Shown piece by piece: positions 1 through 8,258 of a stretch of 64,000 nucleotides of DNA. The stretch comes from Pseudomonadota bacterium (GTDB taxonomy: Bacteria > Desulfobacterota > Desulfovibrionia > Desulfovibrionales > Desulfovibrionaceae), in assembly GCA_023460395.1 (NCBI GenBank), contig JAEWQB010000006.1, forward strand, positions 27,801 to 91,800, written 5' to 3'. The stretch's first letter is position 1. Every line of letters starts with the position of its first letter. The notes beneath the pieces are model-generated. The model was given only the letters and a program-made list of their open reading frames with translations. It was not told the origin of the DNA and searched no databases. The translations under genes and the position numbers were made by a program.

Positions 1-580
1 CAACAAGCTGCATACCATCGCCGGGCTTATCCAAATAGAGGCCTACAACGAAGCACTGGAACTTGTAACCACGGAATCTTCAGGGTATGAGGACGTTATC
101 CGCTTTTTAAACGAGGCAGTGCCGCACCCGGTTATCGCAGCAATTTTACTGGGGAAATTTAGCAGAGCCAAGGAACTGAAAGTTACCTTCATCATTGACC
201 GCGAAAGCACCCTAGCCGATGTGCCGTCGCATATTGATCAGGTAAAAATCGTTACCGTGCTCGGCAACCTTATCGATAACGCGTTCGAAGCGGTGCGGGA
301 CTGCGACCCCGGCATGCGGCTGGTGGAACTTTCCTTTACCGACCTCGGTAATGACATTGTTTTTGAGGTGGAGGATGCGGGACCGGGCATCCCGGTAGAC
401 CGCACAGACATCATTTTTGAAAAAGGCGTCTCCACCAAGGGCCGGGAACACCGGGGGGTGGGGTTGTATCTTGTCCGCCAACGGTTGGATGAGCTGGGCG
501 GGCAAGTGCTCGTCTCGGAGGGCAGCATGGGCGGAGCGCTGTTCATCGTAACAGTGCCCAAGCAGGAACGGAGCGCATAA
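1..580 (+). CDS. Sensor histidine kinase, CitA/DcuS type, C-terminal part (5' end outside window)
   Basis: The reading frame is open from base 2, so the gene starts upstream of the window. The first visible residues (NKLHTIAGLIQ) match the segment just after the phospho-accepting His in CitA/DcuS-type kinases; the His itself lies outside. The ATPase domain follows: an N box (GNLIDNAFEAV), a G1 box (VEDAGPGIP) and a G2 region (STKGREHRGVGLYLVRQ). The kinase should autophosphorylate and pass phosphate to the response regulator that overlaps its stop codon by one base (TAATG). Members of this family sense citrate or C4-dicarboxylates, and a TRAP carboxylate transporter lies just downstream. The ligand cannot be read because the sensor domain is missing. 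Confidence 0.93.
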   Translation, partial: NKLHTIAGLIQIEAYNEALELVTTESSGYEDVIRFLNEAVPHPVIAAILLGKFSRAKELKVTFIIDRESTLADVPSHIDQVKIVTVLGNLIDNAFEAVRDCDPGMRLVELSFTDLGNDIVFEVEDAGPGIPVDRTDIIFEKGVSTKGREHRGVGLYLVRQRLDELGGQVLVSEGSMGGALFIVTVPKQERSA

Positions 581-1266
581 TGCAGACCATACGGGTTCTT
601 ATTGTGGAAGACGACACCCGCATCGCGGACCTGCATACCCGGTTCACCTCGCGGGAAGAGCAGTGCGAGGTTGTGGGAGTGGCCCACTCCCTGAAAGACG
701 CCCGGGATATGCTGGATACGCTGGAGCCGCATCTTGTTCTGCTGGATATGTATTTCCCCGAAGGTTCCGGGACCGACCTGCTCCGGGAAATCCGCGCACG
801 GGGACTGGAAACGGACATTATTCTCATCACCGCGGCCCGCGAAGTCGGCCCTCTGAAAGAAGCCGTGCGCGGCGGCGTGTTTGACTATCTTATCAAACCG
901 GTCAGCGCTACGCGTTTTCACGACTGCCTCAGTAAATTCTGCCAATACCGCACCCGGCTGAATAGTTGTAACAGCGTGGAGCAGCACGATGTGGACAGCC
1001 TGCTCCATGCGGAAACGCACCGCCGGGGAACAAGCGGCAACCTACCCAAAGGCATTGACTCCCTGACGCTGGGCAAAATTCGCGCATCGCTGGAAAATTT
1101 GCCGCCCGCCGTGGGACTATGCGCTGAAGAAGTCAGCAGCACCGTGGGCGTAAGCCGCTCCACCGCGCGCCGATATTTAGAATACCTTACCTCGGTAGGT
1201 GTGGCTTACGCGGACCAAGTATACGGTGCCATAGGCCGACCGGAACGGAAATACTTCCTCGCGTAG
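580..1266 (+). CDS. Response regulator, CitB/DcuR family
   Basis: A 228-residue protein with an N-terminal receiver domain: acidic pair D11/D12, phospho-acceptor D56 in VLLDMYFPEGSG, and the conserved Lys in DYLIKPV near residue 106. The C-terminal third holds a helix-turn-helix (EEVSSTVGVSRSTARRYLEYL) of the type seen in CitB/DcuR regulators. Its ATG overlaps the kinase stop codon, so the pair is translationally coupled. The likely target is the TRAP operon starting 173 bases downstream; that link is inferred from position only. Confidence 0.93.
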   Translation: MQTIRVLIVEDDTRIADLHTRFTSREEQCEVVGVAHSLKDARDMLDTLEPHLVLLDMYFPEGSGTDLLREIRARGLETDIILITAAREVGPLKEAVRGGVFDYLIKPVSATRFHDCLSKFCQYRTRLNSCNSVEQHDVDSLLHAETHRRGTSGNLPKGIDSLTLGKIRASLENLPPAVGLCAEEVSSTVGVSRSTARRYLEYLTSVGVAYADQVYGAIGRPERKYFLA

Positions 1267-1439
1267 TCCTTCCTCTGCCGTGGATAAAATGCGCAAAACT
1301 CACAGAATGCCCAAATTCTTTTTTATCACCCAAAAATAACCACGCGTTTTTTTGCGCTACCTTCTTCTGCACAAAGGACCGTAGGCATGGTGCTGCCGTG
1401 GGGTCCACAACCGCTTATCGGAGTGCATAAGGAGACGTT

Positions 1440-2417
1440 ATGATTCATTTCACCAGAGTGCTGTCGGCACTGTTGCTGGTTCTCTGCCTTACTGTTCCCG
1501 CCGTGGCAGGCAAAGTAGTCATCAAACTGGGCCACATTGCTGAGTCCGTTCATCCCTACGGGCAGGGAGCGGAAACCTTTGCCCGGCTCGTCGCGGAAAA
1601 ATCCGGTGGCGATATGGAAGTACGCGTTTTCCCCAGCTCGCAGCTTGGTGGACAAAAAGACCTGATCGAAGGGCTTATTTACGGCACAGTGGACATGGCA
1701 CTGGTCGGCACGGCGGTGTTGGGACAATTCCAGCCACAGATTTCCATCTTCGACCTGCCCTTCTTGTTTCAGGACCGCGAACACGCCTTCCGTTCTCTGG
1801 ATACCGTGGGAATGGAAATAGGTAAGGCTCTTGATTCCAAGGGGATTAAGCTGCTCGGCTACATGGAAAACGGCATCCGCCACATTACCAATAACCTCCG
1901 GCCCATCAAAACTCCCGCCGACATGACCGGGGTAAAAATCCGCGTCATGACCAACAAAATCTACGTGGAAACCATGAAAGTGCTGGGCGCTTCCCCCACC
2001 CCTATGGCGTTTGGCGAACTGTATTCCGCGCTGCAACAGGGTACGGTAGACGGTCAGGAAAACCCCAGTGCTCATATCTGGACCAAGCGGTTCTTTGAAG
2101 TACAAAAATACGCTTCGCTCACCGCGCACGCGTACTCCCCCGAACCTGTGGTCATCTCCATGGCTGTGTGGAGCCGCCTGACCCCGCAGCAACAGGAAAT
2201 TTTGCAAGAAGCCGCCACAGAAGCCATCGCATGGCAGCGCGACCTCTCTGCCCGCATGGACGAAGAATATTGGCAAAAAATACGGGCCACGGACCAGATA
2301 GAAATCATCGAGGTGGACCGGGACGCTTTCATGCAGGCCACGCAGCCTGTGTACCAGCAGTTTGCTGACGTGGTGGGTCAGGACAATCTGGATGCGATTA
2401 GCGCGCTGAGAAAATAA
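1440..2417 (+). CDS. dctP: TRAP transporter substrate-binding protein, DctP family
   Basis: A 325-residue periplasmic solute receptor. A signal peptide (residues 1 to about 23, ending AVAG) precedes a mature protein with DctP hallmarks: KLGHIAESVHPYGQGAETFA at the start, SSQLGGQKDLIEGL, and the conserved Arg segment GVKIRVMTN followed by FGELYSALQQGTVDGQENP. An AAGGAGA ribosome site precedes the ATG. It captures a carboxylate substrate for the DctQ/DctM membrane pair encoded next. The two-component system upstream hints at a dicarboxylate or citrate-like ligand, but the family binds many organic acids. Confidence 0.95.
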   Translation: MIHFTRVLSALLLVLCLTVPAVAGKVVIKLGHIAESVHPYGQGAETFARLVAEKSGGDMEVRVFPSSQLGGQKDLIEGLIYGTVDMALVGTAVLGQFQPQISIFDLPFLFQDREHAFRSLDTVGMEIGKALDSKGIKLLGYMENGIRHITNNLRPIKTPADMTGVKIRVMTNKIYVETMKVLGASPTPMAFGELYSALQQGTVDGQENPSAHIWTKRFFEVQKYASLTAHAYSPEPVVISMAVWSRLTPQQQEILQEAATEAIAWQRDLSARMDEEYWQKIRATDQIEIIEVDRDAFMQATQPVYQQFADVVGQDNLDAISALRK

Positions 2418-2458
2418 CGGCAACACCGCGACAGTGGTGACGCCGGCGACAAACCGGC

Positions 2459-2491
2459 AACGGAGCCTGCCGTACCATGGGAGGCTCCGTT
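2459..2491 (+). other. Intercistronic hairpin between dctP and dctQ
   Basis: A perfect 10-bp stem (AACGGAGCCT at 2459-2468 with AGGCTCCGTT at 2482-2491) and a 13-nt loop sit in the 117-base gap between the binding-protein and small-permease genes. No long T run follows, so it looks more like an mRNA processing or stabilising hairpin, or a weak attenuator, than a full terminator. Such an element would allow more binding protein than permease to be made. Confidence 0.6.
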
Positions 2492-2534
2492 CCTTAGCCG
2501 TCTCCGCCACTCCCGCTATCTATGGGGATACCCG

Positions 2535-3083
2535 ATGCAAAAACTCCTTACCTATCTCAACAAGGCGCTCTACGGCATTTCCGTGGCTGCCATGTCTGTC
2601 ATGCTCCTGCTTATCTTCTTTCAGGTTATCAGCAGGTATCTGTTTGGCTACACCTTTGAATGGTCCGAAGAACTGGCCCGCTTCCTGTTCGTCTGGGTGG
2701 TATTTCTTGGTTCCGCCCTCATCATGGGGGAGAGCGGTCATCTGGCAGTGCAGTTGCTGCCCACTAAATTCGCGGGCACGCTGATCGGCAATCTGATGGC
2801 TGTCTTCGTTAACGTCTGCGGCTACATTTTCATTCTGATCCTGCTTGTGCAGGGGACGAAAATGACCTCGGTTATGACGTTCCAGACCGCACCCGGCCTA
2901 GGCATTTCCATGAGTTGGGTCTATGCGATCATTCCCGCGAGCGCCTTGCTCATGCTGCTATACCTTTTCCGCGACACCTTGCGGGTCTTCCATGCCTTCC
3001 GTTCCTCCGGGCCATCGTCAACGGACAATGCGAACCCCAAAAACACGGAAGACTCCCCCAGCCTTTCCGAACCCAGAAACTAG
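2535..3083 (+). CDS. dctQ: TRAP transporter small permease, DctQ family
   Basis: A 182-residue integral membrane protein with four hydrophobic segments (about 15-35, 50-70, 88-108, 125-148). It carries the DctQ signature FQVISRYLFGYTFEWSEELARFLFVW across helix 1 and the loop to helix 2. The C-terminal tail is hydrophilic and Ser/Pro-rich. DctQ partners DctM, encoded 12 bases downstream. The ATG at 2535 follows a modest GGGGATA ribosome site. Confidence 0.93.
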   Translation: MQKLLTYLNKALYGISVAAMSVMLLLIFFQVISRYLFGYTFEWSEELARFLFVWVVFLGSALIMGESGHLAVQLLPTKFAGTLIGNLMAVFVNVCGYIFILILLVQGTKMTSVMTFQTAPGLGISMSWVYAIIPASALLMLLYLFRDTLRVFHAFRSSGPSSTDNANPKNTEDSPSLSEPRN

Positions 3084-3095
3084 CGGGAAAACATC

Positions 3096-4370
3096 ATGGA
3101 AGCAGTATTACTCGGCTCCTTTCTGTTTATGGTTTTTATGGGCGTGCCCGTGGCTTTTTCGCTGGCACTTTCCGTCTCCCTTATCCTTGTCACCTACCTC
3201 GACATGCCGCAGGTGATGATTACGCAAAATCTGTACTCCGGTGTTGATTCCTTCTCTTTCATGGCTGTGCCTTTTTTCATGCTGGCTGGCTCGTTCATGT
3301 CCGCTGGCGGAGTAACCCGGCGGCTGGTTGATTTCGCACAGGCCATGGTTGGCTCGTTTACCGGAGGTCTGGCTCAGGCCGTCGCGGTTTCCGGCATGTT
3401 CTTCGCCGCCATATCCGGTTCTTCCGCCGCTACCACCGCCGCCATAGGCTCCACCATGGTTAACGAGATGGAGCGCAAAGGCTATCGGCGGGAACTGGCT
3501 ACCGGCATTGTCGCCGCTGGTGGCACCGTGGGCATTGTCATTCCCCCCTCCATCACGCTGGTGGTATACGGCGTCATCGCCAACACCTCTATCGGCGACC
3601 TGTTTGTGGGCGGCTTTATGCCGGGACTGCTCATGGGCCTGAGTATGTGTCTGGTGAGCTGGTATCTGGCCAAACGTGACGGCATTCCCGCAGAGGGTTC
3701 CTTCTCCGTCAAACGTCTACTCGTCACTTTCAAGGATTCCTTCTGGGCGCTGATGACGCCGGTTATTATCATCGGCGGTATTTACGGCGGTGTGTTCACG
3801 CCTACAGAAGCCGCTGCGGTTTCCGCCGTGTATGGCATAGTCGTGGGTATGTTCATCTACAAGGAACTAAAATTGAAAGATTTTCCCGGTATTATCTTTC
3901 AGGCCGTCATGGGCACCACCATCATCATGTTCATTGTGGGAGCGTCCAAGGTCTTCGGCTGGGTGCTGACCAATCTGGAGATCCCGCATCATATCGGCGC
4001 ATACGTGGTATCCTTCACCAGTTCGCCCACGGTATTCCTGCTGATCATGAACGTGTTGCTGCTGTTCATCGGGACGTTGATCAACGCCTCAGCCGCAGTG
4101 GTTATTCTCACGCCCATCTTCCTTCCGGTGGCGCTGCAACTGGGTATTGATCCGCTTTTCTTCGGCGTGCTTATGGTGGTAAACCTTGCCATTGGCTGCA
4201 TAACGCCTCCGGTGGGGTTGGATCTCTTCGTAGCGAGTGCCATCACCAAAGTTCCGCTAGAGCGCGTGATTCAGGCATCTATTCCTTATCTCATCGCACT
4301 GCTTATGGTGCTGGTGATACTCACGCTAGTTCCCGGAATTATTACCTTCCTGCCCGCGTTGCTGCAATAG
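3096..4370 (+). CDS. dctM: TRAP transporter large permease, DctM family
   Basis: A 424-residue polytopic protein with about 12 hydrophobic segments and DctM motifs: SFSFMAVPFFMLAGSFMSAG near residue 55, the conserved ISGSSAATTAAIGSTM near residue 105, and GVFTPTEAAAVSAVYG near residue 230. This subunit forms the Na+-coupled translocation pathway. Length matches the family (about 425). It is the last gene of the operon; a hairpin with a T tract follows. Confidence 0.95.
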   Translation: MEAVLLGSFLFMVFMGVPVAFSLALSVSLILVTYLDMPQVMITQNLYSGVDSFSFMAVPFFMLAGSFMSAGGVTRRLVDFAQAMVGSFTGGLAQAVAVSGMFFAAISGSSAATTAAIGSTMVNEMERKGYRRELATGIVAAGGTVGIVIPPSITLVVYGVIANTSIGDLFVGGFMPGLLMGLSMCLVSWYLAKRDGIPAEGSFSVKRLLVTFKDSFWALMTPVIIIGGIYGGVFTPTEAAAVSAVYGIVVGMFIYKELKLKDFPGIIFQAVMGTTIIMFIVGASKVFGWVLTNLEIPHHIGAYVVSFTSSPTVFLLIMNVLLLFIGTLINASAAVVILTPIFLPVALQLGIDPLFFGVLMVVNLAIGCITPPVGLDLFVASAITKVPLERVIQASIPYLIALLMVLVILTLVPGIITFLPALLQ

Positions 4371-4407
4371 TCCGCCGCTTCTGTCTTCTTCGGACACCAT
4401 ACTGCAA

Positions 4408-4443
4408 AACGGGCGCCCCGTTACCGGGACGCCCGTTTTTTAT
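4408..4443 (+). terminator. Rho-independent terminator, probably bidirectional
   Basis: GGGCGCCCCG (4411-4420) pairs with CGGGACGCCC (4424-4433) around a TTAC loop with one mismatch, followed by a T tract on the plus strand. On the minus strand the same stem is followed by GTTTT. It lies between the convergent dctM and glcD-type genes and can serve both. Confidence 0.8.
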
Positions 4444-4471
4444 AAAATATCCGCAATGAGCGCCGATCAGA

Positions 4472-5857
4472 CTACTCCACTTCCGGGAACACTTTGCCGG
4501 GATTGAGAATTCCCGCGGGGTCAAACAGATGGCGAATCCCCCGCTGCAACCGCAGCGACTCCGGCGAGATCTCCATAGGAAGCAAAAGTTTTTTCGATTC
4601 GCCCACGCCGTGCTCCCCAGAAAGCGTACCGCCCATGTCCAGCACCAGCCGGGCTATGGCTCTGATTCCTTCATCCACGCGATGTGTGCCGCTACGTTCG
4701 GGCGCGGTGACAATCAGATGAATGTTACCGTCTCCGGCATGACCAAAGCAGAAAATATCCAGCCCGTATTCCTGCTCAAACTCAGGCACGCGCTCAATGA
4801 ACGGCGCAATGCTGCCAATGGGCACCACAATATCTTCGGAGATGGCGATAGGGGCGTGGTTTCGGATACGCGTGGACGTTTCCCGCCGCACACTCCAAAT
4901 ACGTTCGCGTTCTTCCGGTGTGCCGCCGGGCATGATCTGCGTTGCCCCGTGCTCCGTGCAGCGGGCTGTAATCGTTTCCACCTCAGCCACAATCTGCTCC
5001 CGCACGCCGTCAAGCTCCACGATGAGCAACGAAGCCCGTTCTCCCGGCACACGAAACGGCAGATCGTCTCCCTGCAGGTGCAGGCATTTATGATCCAAAA
5101 ATTCCAGCGCACAGGGCAGATGCCCGGATGTCAGAATAGAGGTCACCGCGCGCATGGCGTCCGCCATAGAGGCAAATACCGCCGCCATACTCACGGAAGC
5201 GGCAGGTAGTGGAACCAGCTTGAGCGTCATTTCCGTAATGACGCCCAGCGTCCCCTCCGAGCCACAGAGCAGATGCGCCATGTCGTAGCCCACCACGCCT
5301 TTACGGGTTTGCACTCCGGCCCGGATGCGTTCCCCCGTCGGCGTTACCGCCTCCACCCCTAACACGTAGTCGCGCGTGACCCCGTACTTCACGCATGCGG
5401 GACCGCCCGCGTTGGTGGCGACATTTCCTCCAATGGTGGAGGCATCCATGCCCGCAGGATCGGGAGGATAAAAAAGTCCCCTGGCAGCCGCCGCGTCACG
5501 CAGAGCCTGGGTGATAACGCCCGCCTGCACCACCGCCACCAGATTGTCCGTGTCAATGCTCACAATGCGGTTCATACGCTCCAGCGAAAGCACCACCCCG
5601 CCGTACAGAGCGATACATCCGCCTGATGTTCCGGTACCGCCGCCCCTTGGAACAACAGCAAACCCGTGTTCATTGGCAAGCCGCAGCAACTGCTGCACAT
5701 CTTCAGTACATTCGGCGAAAACCACCAATTCGGGAATCGCCGTATACATGGACGAATCCCGATCATACGGAGCGCCGGGGTGTTCCAAAATTTTGTCAGG
5801 ACCAAATGTGGCAAGCAGCGCGGTACGCGCCGGGGTGGAAAGCGATGAGGCCGTCAT
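4472..5857 (-). CDS. glcD: FAD-linked oxidase, GlcD / D-lactate dehydrogenase family
   Basis: A 461-residue protein of the usual GlcD length. The N-terminal FAD-binding PCMH domain shows VVPRGGGTGTSGG near residue 90 and the pyrophosphate-loop region DPAGMDASTIGGNVATNAGG near residue 140. The C-terminal cap has GHAGDGNIHL and the family ending GEHGVG and FDPAGILNPGK. It should oxidise a 2-hydroxy acid such as glycolate or D-lactate, passing electrons to a partner not encoded nearby (no glcE/glcF here). It is the distal gene after an ABC transporter, 52 bases from the last permease, so probably co-transcribed with it. Substrate is not certain; the symbol names the family. Confidence 0.88.
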   Translation of the reverse strand: MTASSLSTPARTALLATFGPDKILEHPGAPYDRDSSMYTAIPELVVFAECTEDVQQLLRLANEHGFAVVPRGGGTGTSGGCIALYGGVVLSLERMNRIVSIDTDNLVAVVQAGVITQALRDAAAARGLFYPPDPAGMDASTIGGNVATNAGGPACVKYGVTRDYVLGVEAVTPTGERIRAGVQTRKGVVGYDMAHLLCGSEGTLGVITEMTLKLVPLPAASVSMAAVFASMADAMRAVTSILTSGHLPCALEFLDHKCLHLQGDDLPFRVPGERASLLIVELDGVREQIVAEVETITARCTEHGATQIMPGGTPEERERIWSVRRETSTRIRNHAPIAISEDIVVPIGSIAPFIERVPEFEQEYGLDIFCFGHAGDGNIHLIVTAPERSGTHRVDEGIRAIARLVLDMGGTLSGEHGVGESKKLLLPMEISPESLRLQRGIRHLFDPAGILNPGKVFPEVE

Positions 5858-5876
5858 AGAGGACTCCTTAAACTGC

Positions 5877-5897
5877 GCCGGAGCCGTGCGCTCCGGC
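5877..5897 (-). other. Intercistronic hairpin between ABC permease and glcD-type gene
   Basis: GCCGGAGC and GCTCCGGC form a perfect 8-bp stem with a 5-nt loop in the 52-base gap. On the transcribed strand it is followed only by a short T triplet, so it may slow or process transcription rather than end it. Confidence 0.45.
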
Positions 5898-5909
5898 AGA
5901 CGATGAGGG

Positions 5910-6575
5910 CTACCGTTGCCTCCCGAAGCCCGGAATGGTCAACCGGTCTTCAAAATAGGCGAGTATCCATGTAGCAAGGGAGACGAGAAACAAGTAATAC
6001 ACCGCCAATACCAAAAACACCTCAGTAAAACGGAAGGTTTTGGCAGCTATGGCACGGGCCTCGCCCGTTATTTCCATGCAGGAAATAAGATAGGCCAGCG
6101 AGGAATATTTGATCAGGTAAATAACTTCGTTTCCGCAACCGGGCAAAGCCCGGCGAAATGCCTGCGGCACCACAATCCAGAGGATGGTCTGCCACCGGCT
6201 CATGCCCAGCGCGGCTCCCGCTTTAAGCTGTCCCTCCCGGATAGAGAGTAACGCCCCGCGGACATATTCCGACTGGTAGGCTGCGCTGCACAAAATGAAG
6301 CAGGTGACGGATGCGCCATATGCCTCAAAATAAATACCAAACGCGGGTAGGCCAAAGTAAAAAATGAACAACTGCACCATAAGCGGTACACCGCGGAACA
6401 GAGCCGTATAGGCATCGAACACCTTTTTCACGGGCAAACTGCCAAACACACGCAGCGCACCCACGATCACCCCGAACAACATACCGAAAATGGCGGAGGG
6501 GATGATAAGCATGGCGCTCATCCACAACCCCTTATTCAGGGCGGGGATAAGCTGGCCTAAAAATTCGGCGTCCAC
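5910..6575 (-). CDS. Amino-acid ABC transporter permease, HisMQ/GlnP family (second permease)
   Basis: A 221-residue inner-membrane permease with about five hydrophobic segments and the polar amino-acid family motifs FRGVPLMVQLFIFYFG (about 60-75), the EAA-loop region GAALGMSRWQTILWIVVPQAFRRALPG (about 120-146) and NEVIYLIKYSSLAYLI. The start is a GTG at 6575 that overlaps the ATPase stop codon by one base. It should pair with the other permease to form the channel. Confidence 0.93.
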   Translation of the reverse strand: MDAEFLGQLIPALNKGLWMSAMLIIPSAIFGMLFGVIVGALRVFGSLPVKKVFDAYTALFRGVPLMVQLFIFYFGLPAFGIYFEAYGASVTCFILCSAAYQSEYVRGALLSIREGQLKAGAALGMSRWQTILWIVVPQAFRRALPGCGNEVIYLIKYSSLAYLISCMEITGEARAIAAKTFRFTEVFLVLAVYYLFLVSLATWILAYFEDRLTIPGFGRQR

Positions 6576-7336
6576 TATGCCTTCTCCTCGTACAGATCGG
6601 CAAGACGACAGCAGAAGTCCGCCGTGCGTGTCCCGGAACCGGCAGCCAGCAACTCGGCAGGTGCTCCCTGTTCAATAATTTCGCCTTGCTGCATGAAAAC
6701 AATTTCATCAGCTAACGCGCGGGCAAAATCCATCTGGTGCGTAGCCATAACCATGGTCAGGCCAGACTGAGCGAGGTCACGGATAACCGCCAGCACTTCT
6801 CCCACAAGTTCGGGGTCCAGCGCGGAGGTCGGCTCGTCCAGCAGCAGCACCTTAGGGTCCATGGCGAGTGCGCGGGCAATAGCCACACGCTGTTTCTGCC
6901 CGCCGGACAGTTCGGAAGGATACAGGGAAAGGCGGTTGCTCAACCCCACACGTTCCAGTTCAGCCACAGCGCGATCTTGCGCGTCCTTGCGGCTCATACC
7001 CTTAACCTTGCGCAACGCTATGGATACGTTATCTACCGCACGCAGGTGATCAAACAGGTTAAAGTCCTGAAAGATCATCCCCACATGCTGGCGGTAGGCA
7101 TACAGCCTTTTCCGGTGGGCCAGATCCACAGGCTCGCCGTCCAGCCAGATGGAACCGGCATCGGGGGGAATGAGACAGTTTATGCTCTGGAGAAAGGTGG
7201 ATTTCCCCGCCCCGGAAGGCCCTATGAGTACCTTAAGCTCCCCCTTGTTCACACTCAGGGAAACGTCCTTAAGGATACACTTGCCCCCCAGAATAACGCG
7301 GATATGTTCCACACGCAGCACTGGCGTTTCAGTCAT
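6575..7336 (-). CDS. Amino-acid ABC transporter ATP-binding protein, GlnQ family
   Basis: A 253-residue ATPase with Walker A (GPSGAGKST, about 38-46), Q-loop region (GMIFQDFNLFDHL), signature (LSGGQKQRVAIARAL, about 142-156), Walker B (VLLLDEPTSALD, about 163-174) and the switch His in MVMATHQMDFA. It powers import by the flanking permeases. It is translationally coupled to the downstream permease. Confidence 0.96.
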   Translation of the reverse strand: MTETPVLRVEHIRVILGGKCILKDVSLSVNKGELKVLIGPSGAGKSTFLQSINCLIPPDAGSIWLDGEPVDLAHRKRLYAYRQHVGMIFQDFNLFDHLRAVDNVSIALRKVKGMSRKDAQDRAVAELERVGLSNRLSLYPSELSGGQKQRVAIARALAMDPKVLLLDEPTSALDPELVGEVLAVIRDLAQSGLTMVMATHQMDFARALADEIVFMQQGEIIEQGAPAELLAAGSGTRTADFCCRLADLYEEKA

Positions 7337-7366
7337 GCTCTCAATCCTTATCGCAACGCGTCCACG

Positions 7367-8035
7367 CTAGTGGGCATAGCCCGGAATGCGAACCTTGCGT
7401 TCAAGTATCCGCAGCAGCTTCACGCCTACGAGGGTAATAATGAAATACAGCACTCCCGCGTTGATAAACAGCGCGAGGTGTTCATATGTGCGCGAAGCCA
7501 CGAAGTGGGTGCGGGTAAAAATATCGGTTGCGCCCACGACATACGCCAACGCGGAGTCTTTAAGAATAATGGAATATTCGTTGGACCAGCCGGGGATGGC
7601 GAGGCGAAGCGCCTGCGGCAAAACGATGGAAACGATCCCCTGCCCGTCCGTCATACCCAGTGCGCGGGCAGCCCTGAGCTGACCCTGCGGCAAGGACTGG
7701 ATGGCTCCCCGGAAAATCTGCGATTGGTAGGCGGCGCTGGTTAGCCCCAATACCAGTGAAACGGCGGTAATTGCGTTCAGATCCAGTCCCAGCAAATCAA
7801 AAATGCCGAAATAGAACAAAAACATCAGTACCAGAATGGGCACACCCCGGAAAAACCACACGTAGAGGCCGATGAGTCTTCGCACAAACGTCGGGCCGTA
7901 AACAAGGCCCACAGCCATGGGCACCCCCATGAGAAGCCCCACGCCCATGGCGAAGCCCACAATGGCGAGGGAAACAAGCCCCCCTTCCAGAATGTAGGGC
8001 AACGCGTCCCATATAACGGCAAGCTGTTGCTGCAT
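7367..8035 (-). CDS. Amino-acid ABC transporter permease, HisMQ/GlnP family (first permease)
   Basis: A 222-residue permease with the family motifs FFRGVPILVLMFLFYFG (about 60-76), RAARALGMTDGQGIVSIVLPQALRLAIPG in the EAA loop (about 120-148) and NEYSIILKDSALAYVVG. It begins 223 bases downstream of the binding-protein gene, separated from it by a terminator-like hairpin, and 30 bases upstream of the ATPase gene. Confidence 0.93.
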   Translation of the reverse strand: MQQQLAVIWDALPYILEGGLVSLAIVGFAMGVGLLMGVPMAVGLVYGPTFVRRLIGLYVWFFRGVPILVLMFLFYFGIFDLLGLDLNAITAVSLVLGLTSAAYQSQIFRGAIQSLPQGQLRAARALGMTDGQGIVSIVLPQALRLAIPGWSNEYSIILKDSALAYVVGATDIFTRTHFVASRTYEHLALFINAGVLYFIITLVGVKLLRILERKVRIPGYAH

Positions 8036-8130
8036 AGTATGTTACGAAACACCGCGCACGCGGCCTTGGCGGCGTTCGTCCTCCGTAAAAGCGTAAGAGC
8101 GTCCTTGCCACGTGCATGCACGCTATACAG

Positions 8131-8180
8131 AAAAAACAGCCGGAAGGCGACAGGAAAAGTCCCCACGCCTTCCGGCCTGT
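8131..8180 (-). terminator. Terminator/attenuator between binding-protein and permease genes
   Basis: CCGGAAGGCG (8140-8149) and CGCCTTCCGG (8166-8175) pair perfectly. On the minus strand the stem is followed by CTGTTTTTT, a full intrinsic terminator. It lies inside the ABC gene set just after the binding-protein gene, so it should let most transcripts stop there and a minority continue into the permease genes. Confidence 0.8.
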
Positions 8181-8258
8181 ATGCTCTCATGGTGCTGGCA
8201 CGGCGCACAGAGCCATCAGGTTGTACAACCTGTCAGCACGGCGCCGAACGGTGACTCA

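Noticed and set aside
1267..1439. Sigma-54 type promoter upstream of the TRAP operon
   Set aside because: Looked for GG-N10-GC with TGGCAC context here and in other gaps; no convincing match was found.
1326..2510. A 394-codon open frame antisense to dctP
   Set aside because: It mirrors the codon bias of the GC-rich dctP gene, has no family motifs and no ribosome site; dctP itself is certain.
6737..7744. A 335-codon open frame on the plus strand across two ABC genes
   Set aside because: It crosses the gap between the ATPase and permease genes and has no motifs; both minus-strand genes are clear.
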